Shown one piece after another: positions 55,228-64,000 of a stretch of 64,000 nt of DNA (the first letter of the stretch is position 1; every line of letters starts with the position of its first letter). The translations under genes and the position numbers were made by a program. Source of the stretch: Rummeliibacillus stabekisii (GTDB lineage Bacteria; Bacillota; Bacilli; Bacillales_A; Planococcaceae); assembly GCF_007988965.1 (NCBI RefSeq), contig NZ_BJVD01000001.1, positions 558,001-622,000 on the forward strand, written 5' to 3'. The notes below the pieces were generated by a model, which was not told the DNA's origin, did no database searches, and worked only from the letters and a program-made list of their open reading frames with translations.

Positions 55228-57012
55228 TTACTTACTGATCTTGGCTAACGGCAAGTAGAAAATAAAACTTGTACCCACATCCACTTCACTTTCTACCAAG
55301 ATCCTTCCTTTATGTGCTTCAATAATATTTTTAGTAATCGCAAGTCCTAATCCTGTGCCGCCTTTTCCCCTAGTTCTTGCTTTATCAGCCTTATAGAATC
55401 GCTCAAATACATATTCTATGTCTTCTTTTGGAATACCTGCGCCATTATCCTTTACTTGGATACGCGCGTAGTCTTGCTGCTGATCGACAACAACTTGTAC
55501 TATACCTTTTTCCCTTGTATGGCGAATGGCATTGTCAATTAAATTGGTTAGGACTTGCTCAATACGGTCTTCATCTAAACTAATCAGTGTCACATCATCA
55601 AATGACGATGAGTAGGTTAGCGTGATATGCTTTTCTCTTGCTGCTTGCACAAATTTCTGGGTAATTCGTTCGAACACGGGCGTAATAGGTACTACTTCTT
55701 TATATAAGGTGATGTTCCCCGATTCCATCCTCGCCAAATCTAGCAAGTCTGTAACCAACCTACCCATTCTCTGTGATTCATCATAGATAATTCGTATCAT
55801 TTCATTCCGTTCTTCCTCACTAGATACGACATCATCGATAATAGCTTCACTATAGCCTTGCAGCATAGCAATCGGCGTTCTTAGTTCATGTGATACATTT
55901 GCGATAAAGTCAGAACGCAACTTATCCAAGCGATGTTCTTCTGTTTTATCACGAAGCACCGCAACAGCCCCCCGAACAGAATCGCCGCTATAGAGAGGGC
56001 TTATAGAGATTAAAAAATATGCCCCTTCCATTTCCAACTCTTCTCTTAATACTTCTTCCATTTCTAAGACATGGTCAAGCATATGGTAAATTTCATTAGG
56101 GATCAATTGGTGTTCATCTCGTTTTTTGATCGCCCATTTCTGAAGCAAGAGATCCGCGGGAGGGTTGCTTAATATGATACTTCTTTCACTATTAAATGTA
56201 ATAACAGCATCTGTCATCGAAGTTAGAATGCTTGAAAGTTGTTCTTTTTCTTGGTTGATTACTTCCATATGGTGCTTGAGCTGCTTACCCATTTGGTTAA
56301 AGGCTATCCCTAGCTGACCAATTTCGTCATTTTGCAGTACCGGTACCTTTTTATCAAAGTGTCCCTTCGCTAATTCAAACGCCGCTTCACGAATTTTCAA
56401 TAAAGGGGATGTGATACGCGTTGATAAGAAAAAGGCAAAGAAAGTTGTTAATAGAAAAGCTATAATAGCTGATAGAAATACAATCTTTGTTGTTTCTTTT
56501 GATGTTCGATGGATTGCATCAGGACTTTGATAGATAAAGACGACACTATGCTCCATCTTCTCAACATTTAAAGGAAAGGCTAAAACAATATACGATTCAA
56601 CATGGTCCTTCTCGGTCGAGGAAGGAAGCATCATTTCTTTCACAATGGGTTTAGATGAAGTAAAAGCTTTATTGAAGGATTTTTCACGAATAATCCGTTC
56701 TTTAATCTTTTCTGAATTGACCCCTTCTTGCAAAGAAAATAGATCATGACCAGGCTTGTCTGCAATAACTGCATTTGTTTCATCGCTTAATATATCATGT
56801 ATTATGGATTTAGTAGAGGCAATCGATTTATGGTCATCGACGACTCGTGCGATGGTAGTTGCTTCTTGTCTTAGTAGGGCTTCAGATTGTTGGGTATGGT
56901 ATTTGGATAAAAATTCAAGCATCAATACTGTGAATACAAATAAAACAAATGAAACGAGAAGCAATATGGTTACCCATAGCTTCCCGACTACACTGCCCCA
57001 TATCCTAATCAT
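55228..57012 (-). CDS. resE: Sensor histidine kinase ResE
   Basis: Membrane kinase of the ResDE system for respiration and low oxygen. Two membrane segments (about 12-35 and 178-200) flank an extracellular sensor loop. HAMP follows (about 200-255), then a PAS domain (about 260-350), HisKA with the phosphorylated histidine in NVSHELRTP, and HATPase with NAIRHT and GTGLGLAI boxes. It has 594 residues. It overlaps resD by eight bases. Confidence 0.95.
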   Translation of the reverse strand: MIRIWGSVVGKLWVTILLLVSFVLFVFTVLMLEFLSKYHTQQSEALLRQEATTIARVVDDHKSIASTKSIIHDILSDETNAVIADKPGHDLFSLQEGVNSEKIKERIIREKSFNKAFTSSKPIVKEMMLPSSTEKDHVESYIVLAFPLNVEKMEHSVVFIYQSPDAIHRTSKETTKIVFLSAIIAFLLTTFFAFFLSTRITSPLLKIREAAFELAKGHFDKKVPVLQNDEIGQLGIAFNQMGKQLKHHMEVINQEKEQLSSILTSMTDAVITFNSERSIILSNPPADLLLQKWAIKKRDEHQLIPNEIYHMLDHVLEMEEVLREELEMEGAYFLISISPLYSGDSVRGAVAVLRDKTEEHRLDKLRSDFIANVSHELRTPIAMLQGYSEAIIDDVVSSEEERNEMIRIIYDESQRMGRLVTDLLDLARMESGNITLYKEVVPITPVFERITQKFVQAAREKHITLTYSSSFDDVTLISLDEDRIEQVLTNLIDNAIRHTREKGIVQVVVDQQQDYARIQVKDNGAGIPKEDIEYVFERFYKADKARTRGKGGTGLGLAITKNIIEAHKGRILVESEVDVGTSFIFYLPLAKISK

Positions 57013-57721
57013 TCACTACCTCAAATTTATAGCCTACTCCCCAAACAGTTACAATCATTTTTGCAGCATTTTCCGATACACGATTTAATTTTTCACGAAG
57101 TCTTTTGACATGTGTATCAACTGTACGCAGATCACCGAAGAAATCATAATGCCATACTTCTTTCAATAGCTGTTCTCGGTCAAATACTTTATCTGGTGCT
57201 TTTGCCAAATAATAAAGCAATTCATATTCCTTCGGTGTTAGATTCACTTCTACGCCATCCGCTGAAACGCGATGTGCATCATTGTCAATAGTCAAATGCG
57301 GGAACACAACTAAATCCTTCGAAACCGATGTCACTGTTACGGGTGAAAAGGCAGCCGATCTGCGTAGAATAGCTTTTACTCGTAGTACTACTTCCCGAGG
57401 GCTAAATGGCTTTACAATATAATCGTCCGCTCCAGTTTCAAAACCTTGGACCCTATTAGCCTCTTCACCTTTTGCTGTTAATAAAATAATTGGTGTTGAT
57501 TTCTTCTCACGAATTTCCTCGCAGGCTTCTAAACCATCTTTCTTCGGCATCATAATATCTAAAAGAATACAGCGGTAATCATTGGTTAATGCTTTTTCTA
57601 CCGCTTCTTCTCCATTTTCTGCTTCTTCTACTATGTATCCTTCACGCTCAAGATACATTCTGATAAGTCGACGAATTCTTTCCTCATCATCAACTATTAA
57701 TATTGAAATTTGTTCAGTCAC
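57005..57721 (-). CDS. resD: Response regulator ResD
   Basis: OmpR-type regulator of respiratory and cytochrome genes. The receiver domain has D55 in LLDIMMP and K in VKPFSP. The C-terminal winged helix has DLRTVDTHVKRLREKL and VWGVGYKF. GTG 57721 (reads MTEQISILIVDDE) has GGGAGG eight bases before; 238 residues as in B. subtilis. Separate from resABC by a terminator, so a promoter for resDE must lie in 57721-57776. Confidence 0.96.
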   Translation of the reverse strand: MTEQISILIVDDEERIRRLIRMYLEREGYIVEEAENGEEAVEKALTNDYRCILLDIMMPKKDGLEACEEIREKKSTPIILLTAKGEEANRVQGFETGADDYIVKPFSPREVVLRVKAILRRSAAFSPVTVTSVSKDLVVFPHLTIDNDAHRVSADGVEVNLTPKEYELLYYLAKAPDKVFDREQLLKEVWHYDFFGDLRTVDTHVKRLREKLNRVSENAAKMIVTVWGVGYKFEVVND

Positions 57722-57775
57722 TGTACATGCCTCCCAGTATGCTATAGTATTATTGTACAATTCTTAATAGAAAAT

Positions 57776-57821
57776 GAAAAGAAAAGCCTTTTTCTCATAA
57801 GAGAAAAAAGGCTTTTCTTTT
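57776..57821 (-). terminator. Terminator after resABC
   Basis: AAAAGAAAAGCCTTTTT-CTC and GAG-AAAAAAGGCTTTTCTTTT pair almost fully (one bulge) around four bases. It divides resABC from resDE. Confidence 0.82.
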
Positions 57822-57950
57822 GTCATAGAAACAGCATCTAAAGACAAGTACTCTAGTCATTACAGCGTATTCTCATTGTGAATTATCAAGCTAACCTTAT
57901 ATCTAACTATATTTAACTATAGTTGTTAGGTTTATTGCTTTAATTAGTTG

Positions 57951-59138
57951 TTATCCAGCATATGAATGTAGACCAGCAATAATCAAGTTAACTGCTACAA
58001 GATTGAACATAATAATAACAAACCCGATTACTGCAAGCCATGCTGATTTTTGTCCTTGCCACCCTTTAGATAAACGCAGGTGAAGAAATGCCGCATAGAA
58101 TAACCAAGTAATAAGAGCCCAAACTTCTTTAGGATCCCATCCCCAGAATCTTGACCAAGCTTCTTGTGCCCAAATCATAGCGAAGACTAGCGCACCAAGT
58201 GAAAAGACAGGGAAACCAATTAGTACAGATCGATAACCAACTTCATCCAACAACTGCATATTTACTCGTTTTGTAAGTGGTTGGATTGCACGGCTAATGG
58301 ATTTGCGAAGAATTAAACGAATGATAATATACAAGATTGAGCCAAAGAGTATGGACCAAACTACTGTCGTTAATTTTTTCGCATTTACTAATGCCGGCAT
58401 GGCAGCTAAAGGTTTCATCTTGTCTGGAGATTTCATTTCATATTCATGCATACCGAATAGAGCCGGCGTGTTGTAAGTAATTTCTTGAGTAGCGCCATTT
58501 TTATCTACATAGGTGAAATCAGCATTATAATCCATTAATTTAAAAGTAGTAGTCACAATCACAAATCCTAATACAAGTACGCCAGCATACATGACGATTT
58601 CTAGCCAAATGCTGCTCTTTGTACGTTTTTGTGTATCAACGCTCTTCATGAGATAAATCAAACCAGCTACAGCACTAATGGCTAAGATGGATTCGCCCAT
58701 CGCAGCCGTAATAACATGGATAGTTAGCCAATAACTTTTAAGGGCTGGGATTAACGGCGTCACTTCTTTTGGGAACATACTTGCATAAGCAATAATCAAA
58801 ATGGCGATTGGCAAAGCAAAAAGGCCAAGTGATGGCAGTTTGTAAATAAAATAAATGAGAATAAACGCACCGACAACAAACATGCCAAATGCAGTCGTAA
58901 ACTCAAACATATTACTTACAGGCGCGTGTCCAGAATAAATCCAGCGAGTAATGAAATAGCCTAAGTTCGCAATAAAACCAATAATTGTAACAGTAATAGC
59001 GATAGTTCCCCACTTTTTATTGGAGACGGATGCATCTTTTTTTCCGCCTTTTACCGCTCCACCAAAAAATAGCGTACCTACTAAATAAGCGATAAAAGCA
59101 ATAAATAATAACGTACTGCTCAGATCAATTAAACTCAT
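57951..59138 (-). CDS. resC: Cytochrome c biogenesis protein ResC (CcsA/CcsB type)
   Basis: Multi-span membrane protein of 395 residues in the system II heme-delivery pathway. The tryptophan-rich heme motif WGWDPKEVWALITW is near residue 330, and conserved histidines lie in HVITAAMGES and LHLRLSKG. Its start overlaps the resB stop by four bases, so they are coupled. Works with ResB to attach heme to c-type cytochromes such as QcrC. Confidence 0.95.
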   Translation of the reverse strand: MSLIDLSSTLLFIAFIAYLVGTLFFGGAVKGGKKDASVSNKKWGTIAITVTIIGFIANLGYFITRWIYSGHAPVSNMFEFTTAFGMFVVGAFILIYFIYKLPSLGLFALPIAILIIAYASMFPKEVTPLIPALKSYWLTIHVITAAMGESILAISAVAGLIYLMKSVDTQKRTKSSIWLEIVMYAGVLVLGFVIVTTTFKLMDYNADFTYVDKNGATQEITYNTPALFGMHEYEMKSPDKMKPLAAMPALVNAKKLTTVVWSILFGSILYIIIRLILRKSISRAIQPLTKRVNMQLLDEVGYRSVLIGFPVFSLGALVFAMIWAQEAWSRFWGWDPKEVWALITWLFYAAFLHLRLSKGWQGQKSAWLAVIGFVIIMFNLVAVNLIIAGLHSYAG

Positions 59139-60802
59139 AAGGTGTTGTCACCTTCCTTTTCTTCCATTTCCTTCTCATCTTCTTCTTGCTGGTCAACCCA
59201 TAAAGGCAGGTGGGCATAAGTAGTAACCGCATCCAAATCTTTCTTCATGCTAAACCAGTTTTTATTTGTATGCGCAGCAAGCAACAGGCGACCATCATTT
59301 GTACGTTGTAACCAAAGTCGACGATGGCTCCAATATGAACCTATTACTACACCTAACATAAAGATTATACCACCGATTGCTAAAATTGGGAGAGTCCTAT
59401 CTTTACGTATTGTTAGGCCTGAAACATTACGAGTTTCGATATTTTGGAATTTCATTTGATATTTAGTTGTGCCAAGTGGTTCAAGTGTTTGCTTAATTGC
59501 AACAAAGCTTGTCTCACCCTTTGGCGTCTCTGGTGTATACATTTTGAAAATAAAGGCAGGATTATTAGGTAGCGGTGAGTCAGATTGCGGTTCCCCATCA
59601 TCAAAACCTGAAAAAGTTGGGTAGTAACCTTTAACTTCGACTTTTGAGCCGCTTCCTAAATCATACTCTTTTTTCGGTTCTGTTAAGTCAATATCTACTT
59701 CACCTAAAGATTTTCCTGTTTTCTTATTCACTAAATTAAAATTCATTGCTTTTAATTCGTTTAATTTAAAATCCATTTGATAGAGGGCATAGCCATCGTA
59801 TTTCAGTGGTTTATTTACTTGGATTGCATGGTGTGCGACTTTCTTCATATCTTGAGTCTCACCAGCAATGCCTTCATCCTTTGATTGATACAGCACAACA
59901 TCTGACTGATAATTTTTTGCTATTGAATTAACAGCAGCTTTGGATTGATTGAACTCTTGTTTTTGTTCCTCTTTTTTATACGTTTCAAAGGTGAATTTAT
60001 TATTATGTAGATAATAACCATCCATACCAGGAATAGATGCTGTCTCGCCTTCTCGAATCCATAAGGACTCATCAATATAAAATCCAGGCATTAAGCGCAA
60101 CATTACACCGAACAAGAAAATGATAAGCCCTACGTGATTGATATATGGACCTGAGCGCGCAAATCGGTTTTTCTCCGCGAGCAATACTCCATCTTCTCTT
60201 CTCACTTTATACTTTAGCTCTTTCATTTTCTTCTCAGCTAAATTTAATGACTCTTCCGCTTTATCCGCGGCTATTTCTTTCTCGCCAAAAATACGTTGGC
60301 GTTTCATAAAACTTTCATGTCGTTTTACACGTTGATTCTTTAATGATTTGTAAAGAGGCACGCCTCTATCAATACTTGCAGCAATAATAGAGATCGCCAG
60401 CATACCAATTAAGGTCTGAAACCACCAAGAACTGTAAATATCACTCAGCCCTAAGTTATAGTAAATTTTACCAAAAGTTCCATAATTATCAATATAAGCC
60501 TGTTTTGCATCTTCACCTTGCATGACATTAACATACATTACTTGCGGCAAGAATGTACCGATAGCTGCAGCAACTAGTGTGATGACGATAATCGAGACGC
60601 CGACTTTGACACTAGAAAAGAAGTTCCATATTTTATCGATGATTGTTTTATTGTATGTTTTTGAACGTATGGCTCTTCCTTCATACTTCATATCGACGAC
60701 TTTTGCGTGCTTTTCTTCTTCTGTTAGCGGCCTTCCGCATTTTTCACACAGATGTGTTCCTTCAGGATTGACATGGCCACATTCACACGTTATGTTTTTC
60801 AT
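59135..60802 (-). CDS. resB: Cytochrome c biogenesis protein ResB
   Basis: Membrane partner of ResC, 555 residues. A short zinc-ribbon-like N-terminus (C-E-C...C-EK-C, residues 5-22) is followed by the core start KIWNFFSSVKVG and three membrane segments (about 72-92, 132-150, 222-240). A large outer domain follows, then a last segment near 475-500. An acidic tail ends the protein. The same N-terminal cysteines occur in B. subtilis ResB. Confidence 0.95.
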   Translation of the reverse strand: MKNITCECGHVNPEGTHLCEKCGRPLTEEEKHAKVVDMKYEGRAIRSKTYNKTIIDKIWNFFSSVKVGVSIIVITLVAAAIGTFLPQVMYVNVMQGEDAKQAYIDNYGTFGKIYYNLGLSDIYSSWWFQTLIGMLAISIIAASIDRGVPLYKSLKNQRVKRHESFMKRQRIFGEKEIAADKAEESLNLAEKKMKELKYKVRREDGVLLAEKNRFARSGPYINHVGLIIFLFGVMLRLMPGFYIDESLWIREGETASIPGMDGYYLHNNKFTFETYKKEEQKQEFNQSKAAVNSIAKNYQSDVVLYQSKDEGIAGETQDMKKVAHHAIQVNKPLKYDGYALYQMDFKLNELKAMNFNLVNKKTGKSLGEVDIDLTEPKKEYDLGSGSKVEVKGYYPTFSGFDDGEPQSDSPLPNNPAFIFKMYTPETPKGETSFVAIKQTLEPLGTTKYQMKFQNIETRNVSGLTIRKDRTLPILAIGGIIFMLGVVIGSYWSHRRLWLQRTNDGRLLLAAHTNKNWFSMKKDLDAVTTYAHLPLWVDQQEEDEKEMEEKEGDNTL

Positions 60803-60818
60803 CCGTAAGAACTCCTTA

Positions 60819-61355
60819 TTATGGTTTAATACTGTTTAGATATTGATTAATCTCTTTCTCTTTCATTTCCCCGGTAATAATATTCTCAATTTTGCCATCT
60901 TTATTAATCAGTATCGTAGCTGGCAACGGATCAACATTGTATGCTCTCATAACACTTCTAGTTTTATCGATTACTATTGGAAATTCAACTCCTAGCTTGT
61001 CTGTAAAACTTGTTACTTCAAGTTCGGATTGAGCAATATTAATACCCAATATTTGGATTCCTTGATCTTTAAATTCTTTATATTGATCGTTTATAGCAGG
61101 CATCTCTTTTTTACAAGGTTTGCACCAAGTTCCCCAAAAATTTAACAGGACACCTTGACCCTTATAGTCCGATAGCTTATGTGTTTTACCATTTAAGTCC
61201 ACAAGCGAGAAGTTAGGAGCATCATCCCCCACTTTAAGCAACTTTACATCATTCTTATTTGCTGTTGTATAAATAGTGTAAACGATAGCAGCTACAAGAA
61301 CAGCCAAGATGGCTATTCGTAGATACAGCCTTTTTTGTTTTTTTTCCATTGGCAT
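60819..61355 (-). CDS. resA: Thiol-disulfide oxidoreductase ResA
   Basis: Membrane-anchored thioredoxin-like protein that keeps apocytochrome c cysteines reduced. One anchor at residues 11-29, then the TlpA-like domain with C78-K-P-C81 in FWGTWCKPC and the cis-proline region DPLPATILI. It has 178 residues. First gene of resABC, 113 bases downstream of rluB. Confidence 0.96.
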   Translation of the reverse strand: MPMEKKQKRLYLRIAILAVLVAAIVYTIYTTANKNDVKLLKVGDDAPNFSLVDLNGKTHKLSDYKGQGVLLNFWGTWCKPCKKEMPAINDQYKEFKDQGIQILGINIAQSELEVTSFTDKLGVEFPIVIDKTRSVMRAYNVDPLPATILINKDGKIENIITGEMKEKEINQYLNSIKP

Positions 61356-61467
61356 AGAAAGCCTCCTTTAACAGTAGAAACAGCCTATTCCATTATAGCA
61401 AATTTAATCTAATTAGTTCTGTAAGATATAGGTCTTTGTGAAAGCTTTATGAAGGATAATCGGCTGG

Positions 61468-62199
61468 TTAGCCGATTTTTCCTGTTTCTGACAATACACG
61501 TAGCTGTTTTACTTCATGTGCTGTTAATTCGCGTGATTCTCCTGCATTTAATCCATGTAAACCTAAAAATGCAAATTGCTCCCGTTTTAATTTTTGAACT
61601 GGGCATCCAATTGCTTCAAACATACGCTTCACTTGTCTATTTTTACCTTCATGAATGGTAAGCGCAATGATGGACTTATTTTGCTGTTTATCCGATGATA
61701 GCACTTTCACTTTTGCAGGAGAAGTTTTGCCATCTTCTAGTTCAATCCCGCGTTCTAATTTTTTTAAATCTTCCCTGCGAGGTAAACCCTTCACTTTTGC
61801 TACATATGTTTTATCAATTTTATAGCGAGGATGTGTCATTTGATTTGCAAATTCCCCATCGTTTGTTAACAATAAAACTCCTGATGTATCAAAATCTAAA
61901 CGGCCGACTGGAAAGATCCGTTGTTCCACTTGCGGAAAAAGATCTAAAACAGTTTTGCGCCCTCTATCATCAGATACAGCTGAAATAACACCACGCGGTT
62001 TATATAATAAGTAATATACTTTCTCTTCCTTTTCTATTTTTACACCTTCTACTTCAATCGAATCATGTGAGGACACTTTGATACCGAGCTCACGAACGAC
62101 CTGACCATTGACTTTTACTTTACCTTCTGTAATTAATTCCTCTGCTTTTCTTCTAGAAGCAATCCCCGCATGTGCGATTACTTTCTGTAGTCTTTCCAT
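61468..62199 (-). CDS. rluB: 23S rRNA pseudouridine synthase RluB
   Basis: Isomerises a uridine in 23S rRNA (RsuA/RluB family). An S4 RNA-binding domain covers about residues 1-60 (RLQKVIAHAGIASRRKAEELI). The catalytic aspartate lies in GRLDFDTSGVLLLTNDG. EGKNRQVKRMFEAIG is the C-terminal motif. It has 243 residues. The position before resA is conserved, but spmA and spmB, found upstream in B. subtilis, are missing. Confidence 0.95.
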   Translation of the reverse strand: MERLQKVIAHAGIASRRKAEELITEGKVKVNGQVVRELGIKVSSHDSIEVEGVKIEKEEKVYYLLYKPRGVISAVSDDRGRKTVLDLFPQVEQRIFPVGRLDFDTSGVLLLTNDGEFANQMTHPRYKIDKTYVAKVKGLPRREDLKKLERGIELEDGKTSPAKVKVLSSDKQQNKSIIALTIHEGKNRQVKRMFEAIGCPVQKLKREQFAFLGLHGLNAGESRELTAHEVKQLRVLSETGKIG

Positions 62200-62271
62200 T
62201 TAGTCACCTCATTAAACTTAATGCTATTAGCCTTCAAAAATTATGTCATACTTTGACTAATAATAAAAGAG

Positions 62272-62300
62272 AAAAAGACCGTCACTAGGACAGTCCTTTT
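62272..62300 (-). terminator. Terminator after the D,D-carboxypeptidase gene
   Basis: AAAAGGACTGTC and GACGGTCTTTTT form a 12-base-pair stem (two G-T pairs) overlapping the stop, followed by CTCTTTTATT on the minus strand. Confidence 0.7.
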
Positions 62301-63297
62301 ACTTCCAAATCATTTGTACAGGCTCTTCAATCAAAGGCTTTCCATTTAACTGGAATTGCCATACACCAATCTCTCCCTGTGCAATGCGTGGCATCTGCAA
62401 AATAGATTTGACTTTTTTGCTCTCATCTTTTGTTAACAAAGCCGACACAGGATGGTCAAGTTTAACTTGTAAATCATCTTTCACTTGATAAACACCTTTT
62501 TTTGCTAAGACACGTTGTTCATATTTATTGAAAACTGTGTCTGCAAATCCAGCATGCACTTGCCAGTCATTAGATTCGTTTAGCGTCACAACAATTACGC
62601 GCTTTCCATCTTTTTCAAAATATGTTGCAAGTGTTCGTCCCGCTACTTTTGTATAACCTGTTTTACCTGCAATCGCATATTTATTAGAGTGCAACAATTT
62701 ATGTTTGTTTTGCCAAACTGTTGGGTTTTCCAAATCACTTTTATAGAATTTGGTAGTAGCAATTTTACGGAATTTTTTCTCCTGCATCGCAATACGAAGC
62801 ATTTGGGCCGTATCATAAGCAGAGGATAAGTGCTTCTCATGATGAAGGCCAGAAGGGTTTTCAAATCTGGTTTCTGTTAAATCATAGAGCACAGCATAGT
62901 CGTTCATTAATTTAACAAAGCCTTCTGCTGATCCACCTACTTCTTCTGCAATTGCTGTGGCAGCATCATTACCCGAACGGAGAAGCAGGCCATTGAGCAG
63001 TGTTTTTAGGCTCGTCTCTTCACCCTCTTTTAAATAAATGGAAGACCCTTCGCTCAAGGTTGCTCTTTTCGAAATGGTTGTCGTTTTATTTATATCCATT
63101 TCTTTAATTGCTACAAAAGCTGTCCACATTTTTGTAAGGCTTGCAATTGGGAGTCTTTCATGTTCATTCATCCCTATGAGCAGCCTTCCCGTATCTGCAT
63201 CAATTACTGCATACGAATGAGAAGCAGCTTGAGCTGTTTTTTCAAATGGCATAAAAACGACAAGGCAACTTAATACTACGATAATCCAACGATACAA
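62299..63297 (-). CDS. dacB: D-alanyl-D-alanine carboxypeptidase
   Basis: Low-molecular-weight penicillin-binding protein that trims the last D-alanine from stem peptides. Signal peptide about 1-24. Active-site motifs S-L-T-K (PIASLTKMW), S-G-N (RSGNDAATA) and K-T-G (AGKTGYTK). It has 332 residues, about 50 shorter than B. subtilis DacB or DacF, mainly at the C-terminus. Position beside scpB favours DacB, a spore-cortex enzyme, but the name is by synteny; the activity is secure. Confidence 0.85.
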   Translation of the reverse strand: MYRWIIVVLSCLVVFMPFEKTAQAASHSYAVIDADTGRLLIGMNEHERLPIASLTKMWTAFVAIKEMDINKTTTISKRATLSEGSSIYLKEGEETSLKTLLNGLLLRSGNDAATAIAEEVGGSAEGFVKLMNDYAVLYDLTETRFENPSGLHHEKHLSSAYDTAQMLRIAMQEKKFRKIATTKFYKSDLENPTVWQNKHKLLHSNKYAIAGKTGYTKVAGRTLATYFEKDGKRVIVVTLNESNDWQVHAGFADTVFNKYEQRVLAKKGVYQVKDDLQVKLDHPVSALLTKDESKKVKSILQMPRIAQGEIGVWQFQLNGKPLIEEPVQMIWK

Positions 63298-63315
63298 ATT
63301 GTCACTCCTTTAACT

Positions 63316-63915
63316 TCATTCTGTTTCAGGTTCCTGGAAGGCTTCTTGGAATTTAGACATAAATAAGTCTGGTTGATCATCCAGCTCTTCCATTCCTTCT
63401 TCTGGGAGAGTCGGCAATTCAGATAAATCATTTAAACCGAAATAATTTAGGAACTCTTTCGAGGTGCCATACAATATTGCACGTCCAGTCCCTTCTGCTC
63501 TTCCCACTTCATGGATTAAACCTCTTGCATTTAAAGTATGTAACGCTCTCTCACTTTTTACACCTCTTAAATCATCAATTTCTACACGAGTTATTGGCTG
63601 CTTGTACGCAACAATAGCTAATACTTCTAAAGATGCTTGTGACAATGATTGGCTTGGAGGATTCTCAACTAATTTTTGGATCAATTCAGCATGCTGTGGC
63701 TTCGTAATTAGCTGAAAGGTTCCTGCTAATTCTTTTAGTTTGATTCCCCTGTTATCCTGTTCTTCATAATCTTTCATCATTTGCTCAAGAGCTAATTTTA
63801 TTTCACCTTCATCAGCCTCTAGTAAAATGGATAGTTGTTTAATTGTCAGTCCATCTTCACCTATGACAAATAGTAGGCTTTCAATTTTACTCATCAATAG
63901 ATTCAAGTTGCTCAT
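63316..63915 (-). CDS. scpB: Segregation and condensation protein B
   Basis: Winged-helix partner of Smc and ScpA in chromosome segregation. Two winged-helix domains over 199 residues, with IESLLFVIGEDGLTIKQLS near the start and SLEVLAIVAYKQPITRVEID in the middle. The C-terminus is acidic. ATG 63915 has GGAAG nine bases before it and overlaps scpA by 29 bases. Confidence 0.96.
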   Translation of the reverse strand: MSNLNLLMSKIESLLFVIGEDGLTIKQLSILLEADEGEIKLALEQMMKDYEEQDNRGIKLKELAGTFQLITKPQHAELIQKLVENPPSQSLSQASLEVLAIVAYKQPITRVEIDDLRGVKSERALHTLNARGLIHEVGRAEGTGRAILYGTSKEFLNYFGLNDLSELPTLPEEGMEELDDQPDLFMSKFQEAFQEPETE

Positions 63916-64000
63916 CTGTTATTTCTTCCTTCCGTAGTATCACCGTTAAATCGGCAAAGTTGTTCAATTGTTCAATCGCCACGATTTGCCGCTTCATCAA
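63887..64000 (-). CDS. scpA: Segregation and condensation protein A, C-terminal end (cut by window edge)
   Basis: The last 37 codons are visible, read LMKRQIVAIEQLNNF, then FADLTVILRKEE and a TAA at 63887. This is the winged-helix C-terminus of the kleisin ScpA, which bridges Smc heads. Assigned from this match and the overlap with scpB; the rest lies beyond base 64000. Confidence 0.88.
   Translation of the reverse strand: MMKRQIVAIEQLNNFADLTVILRKEEITDEQLESIDE

Noticed and set aside
61445-61480. Hairpin AATCGGCT/AGCCGATT at the end of rluB
   Set aside because: The T-run is on the plus strand, where no gene precedes it, and the stem includes the rluB stop. It does not fit a terminator of rluB.

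Overview
This AT-rich window reads as a chromosomal core region of an endospore-forming, menaquinone-using, bacillithiol-using member of the Bacillales. The marks are sporulation and germination genes (spoIVA, sleB, ypeB), TRAP (mtrB), hepS/menG/hepT, qcrABC, resABCDE, a T-box before hisS and an FMN riboswitch before ribU. Gene order largely follows the 2.3-2.45 Mb part of the Bacillus subtilis map. The missing or moved neighbours (no bshB1, no ypjD, no spmAB, no trp genes, a YugP-type protease beside ypjA) suggest a Planococcaceae/Caryophanaceae relative such as Lysinibacillus or Rummeliibacillus. That placement is inference. I see no prophage, insertion sequence, CRISPR array, rRNA or tRNA, and most genes lie on the minus strand.

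Layout. 1-3.1 kb: 5' part of hisS with its promoter and T-box leader, then a divergent SH3-repeat amidase (yrvJ-like). 3.2-10 kb: panD-panC-panB behind a structured leader that fits the pan RNA motif, then birA, cca, bshA, mgsA and dapB. 10-17.3 kb: a YitT-family membrane protein, a YugP-like protease, ypjA, the cytochrome bc operon qcrABC, and ypiF, ypiB, ypiA. 17.4-28.6 kb: the aromatic supraoperon without trp genes (aroA, tyrA, hisC, aroH, aroB, aroC), then cheR, ndk, hepT, menG, hepS, mtrB and folE.

28.9-41.5 kb: hup, spoIVA, yphF, yphE, gpsA, der, an S1-domain protein, plsC, cmk, a PilZ protein, ypeB-sleB and prsW. 41.5-50.3 kb: ansA and a DUF2975 gene on the plus strand, then ypdA, a LysM protein, recS, ypbB, ferredoxin, fabI with a FapR-like site, and a nitronate monooxygenase-like enzyme. 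50.5-64 kb: a CwlO-type endopeptidase, a LysR regulator, trhO, ribU with its riboswitch, resABCDE, rluB, a D,D-carboxypeptidase, scpB and the 3' end of scpA.

Much of the window supplies linked needs. Chorismate and prenyl diphosphate genes feed menaquinone, which the bc complex and ResABC-made cytochromes use. Pantothenate, biotinylation and FabI serve lipid synthesis, and PlsC and GpsA build phospholipid. I found no convincing undescribed system. The parts most worth a second look are the pan leader, the orphan TRAP gene, the FapR and WalR candidate sites, one unexplained inverted repeat, and the missing neighbours.
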